DNA from: a virus
Virus record (IMG/VR): IMGVR_UViG_3300046507_000149
Location: 1 to 47,296 of that record
Length of the DNA: 47,296 bases
Strand: one strand, 5' to 3'
Under the pieces are notes generated by a model. The model ran no database searches and was not told the origin of the DNA. It saw nothing but the letters and a program-made list of their open reading frames with translations. A program made the translations under genes and the position numbers. Below are positions 13,296 to 21,783 of this stretch, one piece after another (the stretch's first letter is position 1; each line of letters opens with the position of its first letter).

Positions 13296-13789
13296 CACAA
13301 TGAACCCTCACCCGTGGCGAACGCTGCATCCCCGCCGTAACTGTTGACAAGATCGATAAAAGTTTTCTGCGCCGCCGCATGTTTATCGGCCGGTCGCAGC
13401 GTCCACGTTTCTTTCTTGCACTCGCGCGCGACGAACACGCCGACGACGGAACCAATCATTTCAGACGTGATCACTTTGCGCCGGATGCCGATAAGATCGC
13501 TCGATTTGATACGGTCGTTCATCTGCTGCGAATCGTTGGCGAGACCGTACCGAACGTAGCCGCCTTCGTCCGTCTTGAACGCGCCGACGTTGTTGCGCCA
13601 TAGGATAATATCCTTCTTCGCAGCTTCGAGCCGTATCAACGATTGCTGACGCGATTCGCTGCCGGGTTCCCCTGCGGCTTCAGGGTCGTTCATGGCGGCA
13701 CGCCCGGCGATGCCCAGCAACCCTTCGAGTTCAGCGAGCGCGGCGGCCGGTACGCCGTTACGTGCGCCCCACATGCGTATCAGGGACAT
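13295..13789 (-). CDS. VRR-NUC family nuclease, 164 aa
   Basis: PD-(D/E)XK nuclease of the VRR-NUC type, the class thought to cut branched DNA such as Holliday junctions. The core is visible from about residue 65: WRNNVGAF, YVRYGL, SSDLIGI (catalytic Asp), then FVARECKKE (the E-x-K pair) and AAQKTFIDLV. A stand-alone short VRR-NUC is common in phages. Coupled to its neighbours by overlaps of 10 bases and of one base (TGATG). It probably resolves recombination or replication intermediates before packaging. Confidence 0.88.
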   Translation of the reverse strand: MSLIRMWGARNGVPAAALAELEGLLGIAGRAAMNDPEAAGEPGSESRQQSLIRLEAAKKDIILWRNNVGAFKTDEGGYVRYGLANDSQQMNDRIKSSDLIGIRRKVITSEMIGSVVGVFVARECKKETWTLRPADKHAAAQKTFIDLVNSYGGDAAFATGEGSL

Positions 13790-13986
13790 TGGGCGCGCTC
13801 CGAATGTTGTTTGCGCAGCAGTTCGAAGGTAACGCTATCGCCCTTCTGAAAGTACGTGCCGCCGCCTATCGGTTGCCAGTCCGTTTGACGGATACGCATA
13901 GCAGCTTCGAACGCGGCAAGATGCGATGAAAACTTAGCGCTTACGCCGTCGATTTCTATCGTAACGTCAACTATGCAAAAGCTCAT
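13780..13986 (-). CDS. Hypothetical protein, 68 aa
   Basis: Starts MSFCIVDVTI in an ATGA overlap with the preceding gene. Beta-strand-rich (VDVTIEIDG, GGTYFQKGDSVTFELL) with a central helix. Unknown function. Confidence 0.7.
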   Translation of the reverse strand: MSFCIVDVTIEIDGVSAKFSSHLAAFEAAMRIRQTDWQPIGGGTYFQKGDSVTFELLRKQHSERAQCP

Positions 13987-14249
13987 TTCGCACCCCGACG
14001 CGACTTGCGGCGTGCTGCACGGTTGCCCTGCTTCGGGTTGCTGTACTGCAAATCGATTGCGCATTTAAGCGCTTCGCGTTCGACAATCTCGCGTTGTTCC
14101 GGCGTGAGCATCGCAGTAAGTTCGGCTTGCACTGCCTGCTTTTGCTCGAACGGCCAATCCTGCCGAACGATTGCTTCGGTGCGCGCAAGGTACTCGCGCG
14201 TGATGGGCGACATTGCTTCAATCGCCTGTTTTGCTTTGAGCGTTGACAT
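13983..14249 (-). CDS. Hypothetical helical protein with basic tail, 88 aa
   Basis: Starts MSTLKAKQAI with AAGGGG upstream, 9 bases after the helicase stop. Almost wholly helical, ending in a cluster of Arg and Lys (AARRKSRRGAK). That tail suggests DNA contact, perhaps as a partner of the helicase or the nuclease on either side. Confidence 0.72.
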   Translation of the reverse strand: MSTLKAKQAIEAMSPITREYLARTEAIVRQDWPFEQKQAVQAELTAMLTPEQREIVEREALKCAIDLQYSNPKQGNRAARRKSRRGAK

Positions 14250-14258
14250 ACAGACCCC

Positions 14259-15968
14259 TTAGAAGGTTAAGACGATGCCGCGTTCGGCCATCTGTTTAGA
14301 TATTTTCTCACGAAGTATAGCCGCATCGCCGCTGCCCAGGGCAAGCGCCTGTAAAACGTCGATGCCGAACAGCAGATAGAAGCGCTTGTAATTGACTTCG
14401 TTCGATACGTCGGGATAGCTGCCCGCCCATAGCTCGATCACCTTGCGTAAGGCGTGCTGTTCGATCTTCCGCGCCTGATGCCGCTTGCGTACGACGTGAT
14501 GTAACTTTGGATCGGACGGCAACACGGGCGGCGCATCGGCGTTCACCAGTTCGATATCACCACGCACGCGGGCTAGATATTCGTCCGACAGCAGATAGAT
14601 ATCCCCGTCCACTTCATTAACGCCGCCGCGCTCGATGGTTTCCGGCGCGTGTCCGCAGTACGGGCAAGCCGTGTAATACCGTTCGTACGGTTTGAAGCAT
14701 GACGTGCAACCACGCAGCGGGATTTCGTCTCCTGCCTTGCGCGACTTCGTACCGCGACCGTCGAACTTCCACACGCGCGCCTTATCGGGCGGCCCTTCGA
14801 AACGATGGAAGTTACCCGCATGGTCGAACACGCGTCCGCGCGGCTTCGATGACTTGGCGATAATATCCAGACGCGTTGCGGGGCTCAACGTATCCCATAT
14901 GTCTTGCTGAAAGTCGGTGATGAGCAGACGCAGCACGCGGCCGAACTGCTGACAGTAGACAACGAAGGATTCGGTTGTGCGCGCCATGCTTACGCCTGCG
15001 ACGTTCGGCAAGTCGAATCCTTCACCGACGAGATCGACGTTAATCAGATTCCAGACCGTGCCCGCTTCGAGCCCTTGTAACGCATCGTCGCGTTCATCGT
15101 CGGTCGATTCGCTGCTGATCACGCGCGCCGGTACGCCCGCCGCCGTGAACGCTTCGAGCAGGCGTGCGGCATGATCGAGATCAACGGCGAATGTGATCCA
15201 TCGCAGACCCCATGCCTTCGAACAATAGGTATTAACCACGTCGCCAACGATGGACTTCGAGCGCTTCACGGCTTCTGATAGCTGGCGTTGGTTCAGGTCG
15301 CCCGTGGTGGAACTGACTTCCACGCCGCTTAGGTCAAGATCGGACGGGGCGATAGTTTCGATCCAGTAATCGAGCAAGTACCCGTTGTCGATCAACCATC
15401 GCATCGGCGGGCCTTCGATCATCGCATCGCACATGCCGTCAGTCCACGACGATAAGCCTTTGCCGTCCGGTCGTTCCGGCGTTGCGGTGAAGAATACGCC
15501 GCGCTTTAGCGACTTGAAACGGGCAATCGCCTTGCCCCACTTGTTGCCGCGCAAGAAGTGGTGCCCTTCGTCCCCGATGACGTTTTCCACGCGCTCGAAA
15601 TAGCCGTCAGCATCGGCGCGTGTCGCAAGCGTGTCAACCGATGCAATCGACCATGCCGCCGTAGGGTTGTACGTGGTGCGGCCTAGCCGCTTCATGTGTC
15701 GGCGTATAATTATGTCTCGCGTTTTCTTCGGGGCGATAATATTGTGCGGTATGCCCGCCTTCGCCCATTGTGTAGAAAGCTGTCCGACGAGTTCGCGGCG
15801 GTGTGCGATTGCCACGCCTGCGCCGTCCACGTCACTTGCGACAGACTGCGCCGTTACCGTCTTGCCGCTGCCCGTGGCGCTTACCGCCATTACAATCCTT
15901 GCTCCTTTACCCCATGCGTCGAAAACACCATCTTTGATCTGCTGTTGGTAGGTTCTAAGTTTCGTCAC
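14259..15968 (-). CDS. SF2 DEAD/DEAH-box helicase with zinc finger, 569 aa (GTG start)
   Basis: ATP-dependent nucleic-acid translocase. Counting from GTG 15968: motif I ATGSGKT (31-37), motif II DEGH (133-136), motif III TATP (161-164), motif VI QQFGRVLR (near 360). A four-cysteine zinc ribbon (CTSC, CPYC) lies at about 445-465. The architecture matches phage helicases often placed with DUF2800/DUF2815 genes. The open frame reaches 16097, but that would put the start over the divergent promoters and the opposite gene. GTG at 15968 has AGGT eight bases before it. Confidence 0.88.
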   Translation of the reverse strand: MTKLRTYQQQIKDGVFDAWGKGARIVMAVSATGSGKTVTAQSVASDVDGAGVAIAHRRELVGQLSTQWAKAGIPHNIIAPKKTRDIIIRRHMKRLGRTTYNPTAAWSIASVDTLATRADADGYFERVENVIGDEGHHFLRGNKWGKAIARFKSLKRGVFFTATPERPDGKGLSSWTDGMCDAMIEGPPMRWLIDNGYLLDYWIETIAPSDLDLSGVEVSSTTGDLNQRQLSEAVKRSKSIVGDVVNTYCSKAWGLRWITFAVDLDHAARLLEAFTAAGVPARVISSESTDDERDDALQGLEAGTVWNLINVDLVGEGFDLPNVAGVSMARTTESFVVYCQQFGRVLRLLITDFQQDIWDTLSPATRLDIIAKSSKPRGRVFDHAGNFHRFEGPPDKARVWKFDGRGTKSRKAGDEIPLRGCTSCFKPYERYYTACPYCGHAPETIERGGVNEVDGDIYLLSDEYLARVRGDIELVNADAPPVLPSDPKLHHVVRKRHQARKIEQHALRKVIELWAGSYPDVSNEVNYKRFYLLFGIDVLQALALGSGDAAILREKISKQMAERGIVLTF

Positions 15969-16014
15969 GTCGCTTACCTGTTTGTCAAAAGTTCGCCGGA
16001 TTGAATAATACCGC

Positions 16015-16065
16015 TTGCGCAACCGTTCGTCAGTAGATATTATCTCAACCGTTGCACCCAACAAC
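16015..16065. promoter_or_regulatory. Divergent promoters sharing one palindromic -10 box
   Basis: Rightward: TTGCGC (16015-16020), 17 bases, TATTAT (16038-16043). Leftward: TTGTTG (16059-16064, minus strand), 16 bases, TAATAT (16037-16042). Both -10 hexamers lie in the single palindrome GATATTATC (16036-16044), so the two RNA polymerases would compete for the same site. It drives the helicase unit leftward and the replication operon rightward. Confidence 0.65.
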
Positions 16066-16087
16066 TCAACCCGCAAGGATCGAAACA

Positions 16088-17014
16088 ATGTCTGCATTTC
16101 TCGTTTTTCAGTTCCCCATCGACGCTACCTTCGAACAGGTTAGCGAAGCCGTTGCGATTCACTTCGGCGGTGAGCCCGTCAATCTGTCAACCGGCGACAG
16201 CGCACCGATGCGCGATCCGTCCGCCGTATTTACCGGCACGGCGGCATTGAGCATCAGCAGCGGCGCAGACGTGAACGCCGCTCATCCGACCGTCGAACTC
16301 GATGTTCACGGTTATCCGTGGGATGATCGCATCCACAGTTCGAGCAAGTCGAAGAACGCCGATGGTAGCTGGCGCGGCCGCAAGGGTGTTCCGCCGCCGA
16401 CGATCACCAAGGTTAAGGCCGAACTCGCATCAAAGGGCTTCGGTAAATCGCTCCCGCCCGCGAGCGTCGCCGCCGCAGCGAGCGCGCCGACAGCCGAACA
16501 GGCGAATCTTAACAACAACGACGAAGCCGCCCGTGTTGCGCGCATCGAACACGCTCGCAACGTCGCGTTCAGCAAGTGCGGTGCGCAACCGTGCAGCGAT
16601 GACGTGTTCGGCAAGCTGCAACGCGGTCAACTCGTCACGGTTGAACCGCACGTAGCGAACTGGTTCACGGCGTGGCAACAGGAATTCAACGCGGCATACG
16701 CGGCATACGCTCGCGAAACGCTCGCTGAAAATCCGTCCGTAGCGATGGGCTTGCAGGCGATCAACCCCGACGCGTCGAGCAACGCCGCCGTGCAGATTAG
16801 CGGCAATGCGCAAGCGGAACAACCCGCTGCGGCCGCTCCGAACGCCGACACGTTCGCGGGCTTCGCGGCGAAGTACGGTCCGCATCTGGCGTCGCCTGCG
16901 CTTGCCGAAGTGTTGGGGACGTTGGGCGTGCAGGGTGGCTTTGCAGGGCTCGCAACTCAGGAACCGATGATTCCGGCAGTGCGCGCGTTGCTGGCGGCTA
17001 AGGGCATCGCCTGA
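16088..17014 (+). CDS. Conserved phage replication-cluster protein, 308 aa
   Basis: Starts MSAFLVFQFP at 16088 with AAGGA eight bases before it; the frame reaches back to 16052 without support. Residues 75-105 contain a motif seen in many phage proteins (ELDVHGYPWDDRIHSSSKSK, then DGSWRGRKGV). After a low-complexity Ala-rich stretch the C-terminus has a repeated helical unit. The molecular role is not known to me. It sits first in the operon with the Cas4-like nuclease and the SSB, so a role in replication or recombination is inferred. Confidence 0.8.
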   Translation: MSAFLVFQFPIDATFEQVSEAVAIHFGGEPVNLSTGDSAPMRDPSAVFTGTAALSISSGADVNAAHPTVELDVHGYPWDDRIHSSSKSKNADGSWRGRKGVPPPTITKVKAELASKGFGKSLPPASVAAAASAPTAEQANLNNNDEAARVARIEHARNVAFSKCGAQPCSDDVFGKLQRGQLVTVEPHVANWFTAWQQEFNAAYAAYARETLAENPSVAMGLQAINPDASSNAAVQISGNAQAEQPAAAAPNADTFAGFAAKYGPHLASPALAEVLGTLGVQGGFAGLATQEPMIPAVRALLAAKGIA

Positions 17015-17016
17015 TC

Positions 17017-18138
17017 ATGTCGAACACGTCGCCGTACGCGCTTCGTTTCTCACAAGCCGCAAAATGGGTTCGCTGCACGGCCTATACGCGTATGGTGCGG
17101 GACGCGCCGGAACTTGGCGATGTTACCGTGCGTGAGGAAGGAACCGCGTTCCATTGGGCGGCGTTGATGGTGTGGTTAGGTCATACCGTCAACGTCGGAA
17201 CGATTGCGCCAAACAAGGTTGCGATTGATGACGATATGCTCGACGGCATCGACGCTTACTTGGATCGCATTCGCACATGGGGCGGCACGCCACGGCTTGA
17301 ATTTCCGGTTGCCGCGCCGCGTATTCATCCCATGTGCGGCGGGACGGTCGATGTTTGGTCGTTCGACGTGTACAAACAGGTGTTGCACGTAGGCGATGCG
17401 AAGTACGGTTATCGTGCGGTGAGCGCTTATGAGAACTGGCAACTTCTCTGCGGCGCGTCCGGCTTGCTCGATCACCTGGGCGTTGTTGATGATCGACACA
17501 TAACGGTTGAAATGAGCATCTTCCAACCGCGTCTGTATCGCAGCGGCGGCCCTTGGGATAAGTGGACGGTTAGGGCGTCTGACTTGCGCGCGTATTTCAA
17601 TACGTTGCGTAACGCCGCAGAGCAGGCAATGTCGGACCGTACCATGTGTCAAACCGGGCCTTGGTGTAACGATTGTGCCGGTCGGCTTAACTGCGATGCG
17701 TTCCACGAAGCTGTAGAAAACGCGTTGGACGTTGCAAGTGAGCCCATCGACAACGACGTTACGGCGCAGCGTACGAACGACGAACTGTTACGCGTTGAGC
17801 GCGCACTGGATATTCTCGATGCCCGACGTTCGGCACTCGAAGCGCGCGCCGAAATGTTCATGCGTGACGGTAAGCAGTTGCGGCATTACAACCTTGAATC
17901 GGGGCGTTCACGCCTGCATTGGAAGGAGGGTATGGTAGATGCCCTAAAAGGTTTGGCGGTAACGAAGCAGATTCCGTTGTTCACTGAAAAGCCGATCACG
18001 CCGACTCAGGCGAAGAAGGTTTTAGAGCCCGCATTGGTTGACGCATTGAGCGAACGCCATACGGGAAAACTTAAAGTAGTTCGCGTGTCGCATGAACGCG
18101 CCGCGCGTGTTTTCGGAGATATCAGCAATGGCGACTAA
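17017..18138 (+). CDS. Cas4/AddB-like PD-(D/E)XK nuclease (DUF2800), 373 aa
   Basis: Probable single-strand exonuclease of recombination. The nuclease core has GGTVDVWSF (Asp), then HVGDAKYGY (D-x-K) and a following helix ENWQLLCG. One N-terminal cysteine (C20, KWVRCTAY) and a C-terminal cluster, C-x5-C-x2-C-x5-C (about residues 210-225), are placed as in the iron-sulphur ring of Cas4 and AddB. Starts three bases after the previous stop and overlaps the SSB gene by 11 bases. Family assignment is by pattern; the biochemical role is inferred. Confidence 0.85.
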   Translation: MSNTSPYALRFSQAAKWVRCTAYTRMVRDAPELGDVTVREEGTAFHWAALMVWLGHTVNVGTIAPNKVAIDDDMLDGIDAYLDRIRTWGGTPRLEFPVAAPRIHPMCGGTVDVWSFDVYKQVLHVGDAKYGYRAVSAYENWQLLCGASGLLDHLGVVDDRHITVEMSIFQPRLYRSGGPWDKWTVRASDLRAYFNTLRNAAEQAMSDRTMCQTGPWCNDCAGRLNCDAFHEAVENALDVASEPIDNDVTAQRTNDELLRVERALDILDARRSALEARAEMFMRDGKQLRHYNLESGRSRLHWKEGMVDALKGLAVTKQIPLFTEKPITPTQAKKVLEPALVDALSERHTGKLKVVRVSHERAARVFGDISNGD

Positions 18139-19216
18139 CAATCCAGGCGTGGAATTCCTTACCCCTGTTGGCCGACTCGTACAAGGTAGCGTGTGGCTTC
18201 TCAACGAAACGGACCGTGAAGGTAAGCCACTCGTTACGCAAGACGGCAAGCCGAAGAAGCAATGCTATTTCGCGCTCGCAATCGACAAGCAAAACCCCGA
18301 ATGGGGTGCGTTTTTCGCGAAGCTGGCGCAAGTCGCACAGGCGGGTTATCCGCAGTTTTTCAACCCGCAAGGCCAGTGCGTGAAGCCCGATTTTGCGTGG
18401 AAGGTCGCGGACGGCGACGGCATCGACGCGGACGGCAAGCCGAACAACGCTAAACCCGGATGGGCGGGATGTTGGGTTGTGCGGTTCTCGTCGTCGTTCC
18501 TGCCGCGTTGCTTCGAGAAAGGCAAGTACGCGCCGACGCAGCAATTGCAGGATGAGCGCGCGATCAAAACGGGCTTCTTCGTGCGTGTCGGCGGCCTCAT
18601 GTCTGCGAACATCGGTTCGAAGAAACCGGGCCTGTATCTGAACGCCGATCTTGTCGAACTTAACTTCGTCGGTGAAGAAATTCTTCCGGCAAACATTCGC
18701 GATGCGTCGGCGGCGTTGGGTGCGCAGCAATCGACGTACGTCCCGCAAGGTGCAATGCCGGTCGGTTCGCCGGGCGCAGCGATGGGCGGTATGGGCGGCG
18801 CAGCGATGGGCGGTATGGGCGGCGCAGCGATGGGCGGTATGGGCGGCGCAGCGATGGGCGGTATGTCGGCTAACGTCGGTTCGCCCGGCGCAGCGATGGG
18901 CGGTATGGGCGGCGCAGCGATGGGCGGTATGGGCGGCGTACAGCCGGGTATGGCGGCGCAACCGGGCTCGATGGTTCAGCCTAACCAAGGTTTCGTTGCG
19001 GGCGCAATGCAAGCGGCGGGCGTCGGCGGCGCAGCGATGGGCGGGTTTCCGCAACCGGGCGGCATGGGCGGCTTTCCGCAACCGGGCGGCGCAGCACAGC
19101 AACCGCAATATCAAATGACGCCGAAGGCGGGCGCTTACACGTTCGATCAATTCTTGCAAAACGGCTTCAGCGTCGAGCAAATCCTTAGCGACGGTTACGC
19201 CGTACGCGTGGCGTAA
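18128..19216 (+). CDS. DUF2815-type single-stranded-DNA-binding protein with Gly-Met repeat tail, 362 aa
   Basis: Starts MATNNPGVEF at 18128 behind GGAG; the upstream in-frame ATG at 18092 lies inside the nuclease gene. Residues 1-200 resemble phage DUF2815 proteins, OB-fold ssDNA binders (GRLVQGSVWLLNE, GCWVVRFSSSF, VGGLMSANIG). Residues 215-275 are an eight-residue Gly-Gly-Ala-Ala-Met repeat, then Gln/Pro-rich repeats. The last 25 residues (YTFDQFLQNGFSVEQIL) look like a conserved contact peptide, analogous to the acidic tip of bacterial SSB. The tail is much longer than I would expect for this family. Confidence 0.8.
   Translation: MATNNPGVEFLTPVGRLVQGSVWLLNETDREGKPLVTQDGKPKKQCYFALAIDKQNPEWGAFFAKLAQVAQAGYPQFFNPQGQCVKPDFAWKVADGDGIDADGKPNNAKPGWAGCWVVRFSSSFLPRCFEKGKYAPTQQLQDERAIKTGFFVRVGGLMSANIGSKKPGLYLNADLVELNFVGEEILPANIRDASAALGAQQSTYVPQGAMPVGSPGAAMGGMGGAAMGGMGGAAMGGMGGAAMGGMSANVGSPGAAMGGMGGAAMGGMGGVQPGMAAQPGSMVQPNQGFVAGAMQAAGVGGAAMGGFPQPGGMGGFPQPGGAAQQPQYQMTPKAGAYTFDQFLQNGFSVEQILSDGYAVRVA
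18772..18937 (+). repeat. 24-bp tandem repeat array inside the SSB gene
   Basis: The unit GGCGCAGCGATGGGCGGTATG plus three bases is repeated almost perfectly, four times in 18772-18865 and twice more in 18883-18937, coding for Gly-Gly-Ala-Ala-Met-Gly-Gly-Met. Exact DNA identity between units suggests recent expansion by slippage. A long open frame on the opposite strand is a by-product. Confidence 0.85.
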
Positions 19217-19236
19217 GGTATTATCGTCTGAGTTCC

Positions 19237-19266
19237 ACGGGGCGCACAGTGCGCCCCGTTTTTGTT
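19237..19266 (+). terminator. Rho-independent terminator, rightward
   Basis: ACGGGGCGC (19237-19245) pairs with GCGCCCCGT (19251-19259), followed by TTTTTGTT. It lies 20 bases after the SSB stop and would cut transcription before the MazG and polymerase genes, making the SSB group more abundant than the polymerase. Confidence 0.88.
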
Positions 19267-19279
19267 ATAGGGGTCAATC

Positions 19280-19555
19280 ATGCCAATGTCGAACGAAGGG
19301 CTTTCCAAACTTATAGAAGAGTGCGGCGAAGTTTTACAAGTCGCGGGCAAGATACAAGGAGCGGGCGGTATTGACGTACGGCATTGGGATGAAGTCGTCG
19401 TCAAACAGACATTGCGCGAACGGCTCGAAGATGAAATTGGAGATTTGCTTGCTGCGATAAATTTCGTCGTGGATAAAAACCGGCTGAGTCTATCGAAAAT
19501 ACAAGCGCGGCGTGATTGCAAGTTGGATCAATTCCAGACGTGGGACGCGGAATGA
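19280..19555 (+). CDS. MazG-like nucleotide pyrophosphohydrolase, 91 aa
   Basis: All-alpha NTP pyrophosphatase fold: the metal-binding patterns EECGEVLQ (E-E-x-x-E) and LEDEIGDLLAAI (E-x-x-D) are visible. Such enzymes cleave (d)NTPs to NMPs and may act on alarmones or abnormal nucleotides. Starts MPMSNEGL at 19280 after AGGGG (19286 is an alternative). Its stop overlaps the polymerase start (ATGA), so it is co-translated with the polymerase. Confidence 0.85.
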   Translation: MPMSNEGLSKLIEECGEVLQVAGKIQGAGGIDVRHWDEVVVKQTLRERLEDEIGDLLAAINFVVDKNRLSLSKIQARRDCKLDQFQTWDAE

Positions 19556-21597
19556 ACGCACCTTTCCCATTCAAGCCGACACGCTCGCGCAAAGTCGCGG
19601 ATACGGAATGCGCACACGGCTACTGGCTGTTGAAGTTCAAGGATATAGCAACAGGCGTAATCGATAGTTTCGCGATATGGCCGGGTTCGCCGCCGCTCGA
19701 TGTTGCGCGCATTCGGCAAATTCTCGCTACCTGCACAATGATTACGTTTAACGGCAATCATTACGACGTGCCGATGATCTCGTTAGCGTTGAGCGGGGCG
19801 GATACGGTCGCATTGAAGCACGCCAACGATATGATAATTCCGGGTAACGGCCTGCCGGGTTTGAAGTCGTGGGATTTCTACCGGCACTTCGGTATCGAGC
19901 CGCCCGCGACGATGGATCATATCGATATTATGGAAGTCGCGCCGGGCGTGCGCATCAGCCTTAAAACGTACATGGGCGCGGTGCATTCGATGAAGATGCA
20001 GGATTTACCGTTCGACCCGAAGCACGTATTCACGCCCTTTGATCGCGTCGAAACCGCCGTGTATTGTGAGAACGATCTACAGGGGACGATAGACCTATAC
20101 CTTGCAATCGAAGATCGCGTAAGACTTCGCGAAGCCCTGAACGAACAATACAAGCCGTTCGATGACTGGTTCGATGCGCGAAGCAAGTCCGACGCGCAGA
20201 TTGCCGAAGCCGTGTTCAAAGCGAAGGTTCGCCCGGCGAAGCCGCAACCGCGCTTCATTCCACACGGCTATCAGTTCTATTATCGAGCGCCGCCGTTCAT
20301 TCAGTTCCGTTCGCCTGAGTTGCAAGCGATCCTGCATACGGTACAGACGCACCCGTTCATGGTGAGCGACAAGGATCAATTACCGAAGGATCAACGCGCG
20401 AGCGTGATCGAAGGTGAAGAATTAGATGAAGAATACGACGGCACGAAGATAAAAACCGGCGTCGTCATCCCCCAGGCAATCAAGGATATCCGTTACAAGC
20501 GCGGCGTATCAATGTATAAGTTCGGCATGGGCGGCTTGCACTCGCAAGAAAAGGGCGTTCATTGGCATAGCGTACCGGACAAGTTTGAAGTTGAAGATGA
20601 CGACGTTGAATCATATTATCCGTCGTTGATTCTCATGATGAAAATGTTCCCCGAAGCAATCGGGGTCGCGTTCCTCATGATCTACCGCGAGATTTACGAT
20701 ACGCGCGTCGAAGCAAAGCACAAGGCCGCAGCGTGCAAGAAAGCAGGGGATACCGAAGGTGCGAAGCATTGGAAAACAATTGCTGACGGCCTGAAGATTG
20801 TCTTGAACGGCACGTTCGGCAAGTTGGGCTCGAAGTATTCGATCCTGTTCGCGCCGGAACAAATGATCCAAGTCACGCTAACCGGACAGCTTGCGTTGCT
20901 GATGCTCATCGAAGACTTGGAAGATCACGGGATACCCGTCGTATCGGCCAACACTGACGGCATCGTAACGCGCGTGCCGGACGGCTTGCAGTGGTTGAAG
21001 AACAATATTATTTCTGACTGGCAGACGCGTACGGGTCTGAAAACTGAGCGGACGAATTACGCCGCGATCTACATGCAGTCGGTGAACAGCTACGTCGCGT
21101 TCAAGAAAGACGGCGAAGTTAAAACAAAGGGCTTCTTCGCAGAGCCGGGCGTGAGCAACACGACGAAAGTTCCTGCACGCGCCATCTGCGCCGACGCGGC
21201 AATTGCATTTCTGAAAGACGGCACGCCGATAACCCGCACAGTGCGCCAGTGCCGCGACGTTCGCCGGTTCGTCACGGTCCGAAACGTGAAGGGCGGCGCG
21301 GTTAAATACGCATGGTCGGACGTGCAACGCATGATGCGCGGAACCGAACTCGAAGCGTTCGAGCAGGAACCGGAAGTACGCACGTACCTTGGAAAAGTCG
21401 TTCGGTACGTGTACGCGAAAGGTGAAGAATTCGCGATCAACTACAAAGACAACGGGAAGAAGGTAGCCGACAGCGACGGCGCACGCCCTATGATGCAGTT
21501 GCCGCCCGATTTCGCCGTGCCGGAATGGATCGACTACGAACGATATGAAGAAGAAACAATTGAAATGTTGCGCAATGTTGGTGTACAGTACGTATAG
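19552..21597 (+). CDS. Family B-like DNA polymerase with 3'-5' exonuclease, 681 aa
   Basis: Replicative polymerase. The start is ATG 19552 (ATGA overlap with MazG). Exonuclease motifs: D17/E19 (ADTE), NHYD ending at D72, and YCEND (171-175). Polymerase motif A is DVESYYPSL (351-359), motif B K415 to Y429 with NGTFG, and motif C ANTDG (466-470). Motif C lacks the first Asp of the usual DTD, having Asn instead, as in some phage relatives. No protein-priming insertion is obvious. It fits with the PrimPol, SF2 helicase and SSB as a nearly self-sufficient replisome. Confidence 0.9.
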   Translation: MNAPFPFKPTRSRKVADTECAHGYWLLKFKDIATGVIDSFAIWPGSPPLDVARIRQILATCTMITFNGNHYDVPMISLALSGADTVALKHANDMIIPGNGLPGLKSWDFYRHFGIEPPATMDHIDIMEVAPGVRISLKTYMGAVHSMKMQDLPFDPKHVFTPFDRVETAVYCENDLQGTIDLYLAIEDRVRLREALNEQYKPFDDWFDARSKSDAQIAEAVFKAKVRPAKPQPRFIPHGYQFYYRAPPFIQFRSPELQAILHTVQTHPFMVSDKDQLPKDQRASVIEGEELDEEYDGTKIKTGVVIPQAIKDIRYKRGVSMYKFGMGGLHSQEKGVHWHSVPDKFEVEDDDVESYYPSLILMMKMFPEAIGVAFLMIYREIYDTRVEAKHKAAACKKAGDTEGAKHWKTIADGLKIVLNGTFGKLGSKYSILFAPEQMIQVTLTGQLALLMLIEDLEDHGIPVVSANTDGIVTRVPDGLQWLKNNIISDWQTRTGLKTERTNYAAIYMQSVNSYVAFKKDGEVKTKGFFAEPGVSNTTKVPARAICADAAIAFLKDGTPITRTVRQCRDVRRFVTVRNVKGGAVKYAWSDVQRMMRGTELEAFEQEPEVRTYLGKVVRYVYAKGEEFAINYKDNGKKVADSDGARPMMQLPPDFAVPEWIDYERYEEETIEMLRNVGVQYV

Positions 21598-21605
21598 ATA
21601 ATATC
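21597..21605 (+). promoter_or_regulatory. GATAATATC box after the polymerase gene
   Basis: The box begins at the last base of the polymerase stop codon and is 13 bases before the next start (21619). A -35 is weak (TTGGTG with 15-base spacing). With so short a leader it may serve as an operator, or as a promoter giving an almost leaderless transcript for the MazG-like gene. Confidence 0.45.
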
Positions 21606-21618
21606 TTTACGGGGTTGC

Positions 21619-21783
21619 ATGATGGAATGGTGGCTACTGGCAATAGCGGGGTCGATACTCGCAGGCGTGTTTCTTGCACTCGCGAGCGTCGCGCCGTTCG
21701 CATCGCATCCCGATCTGGACAAAATTCAGCGTCCGATTAACCCGGCGATTTCCGCCGACATTGAAAGAAGGGGTACAGAATGA
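21619..21783 (+). CDS. Small single-span membrane protein, 54 aa
   Basis: Starts MMEWWLLAIA at 21619 (or 21622) behind a GGGG-type site and ends in an ATGA overlap with the next gene. One hydrophobic span, residues 4-28 (LLAIAGSILAGVFLALA), then a polar tail. No family recognised. Confidence 0.68.
   Translation: MMEWWLLAIAGSILAGVFLALASVAPFASHPDLDKIQRPINPAISADIERRGTE

Noticed and set aside
18122-19180. A 352-codon open frame on the minus strand opposite the SSB gene
   Set aside because: It is a His/Ala/Arg-rich reading of the 24-bp repeats and GC-rich codons of the real gene, with no start support.
19218-19225. Variant box GTATTATC just after the SSB stop
   Set aside because: It is directly followed by a strong terminator, so a promoter here would be useless; it may be chance.
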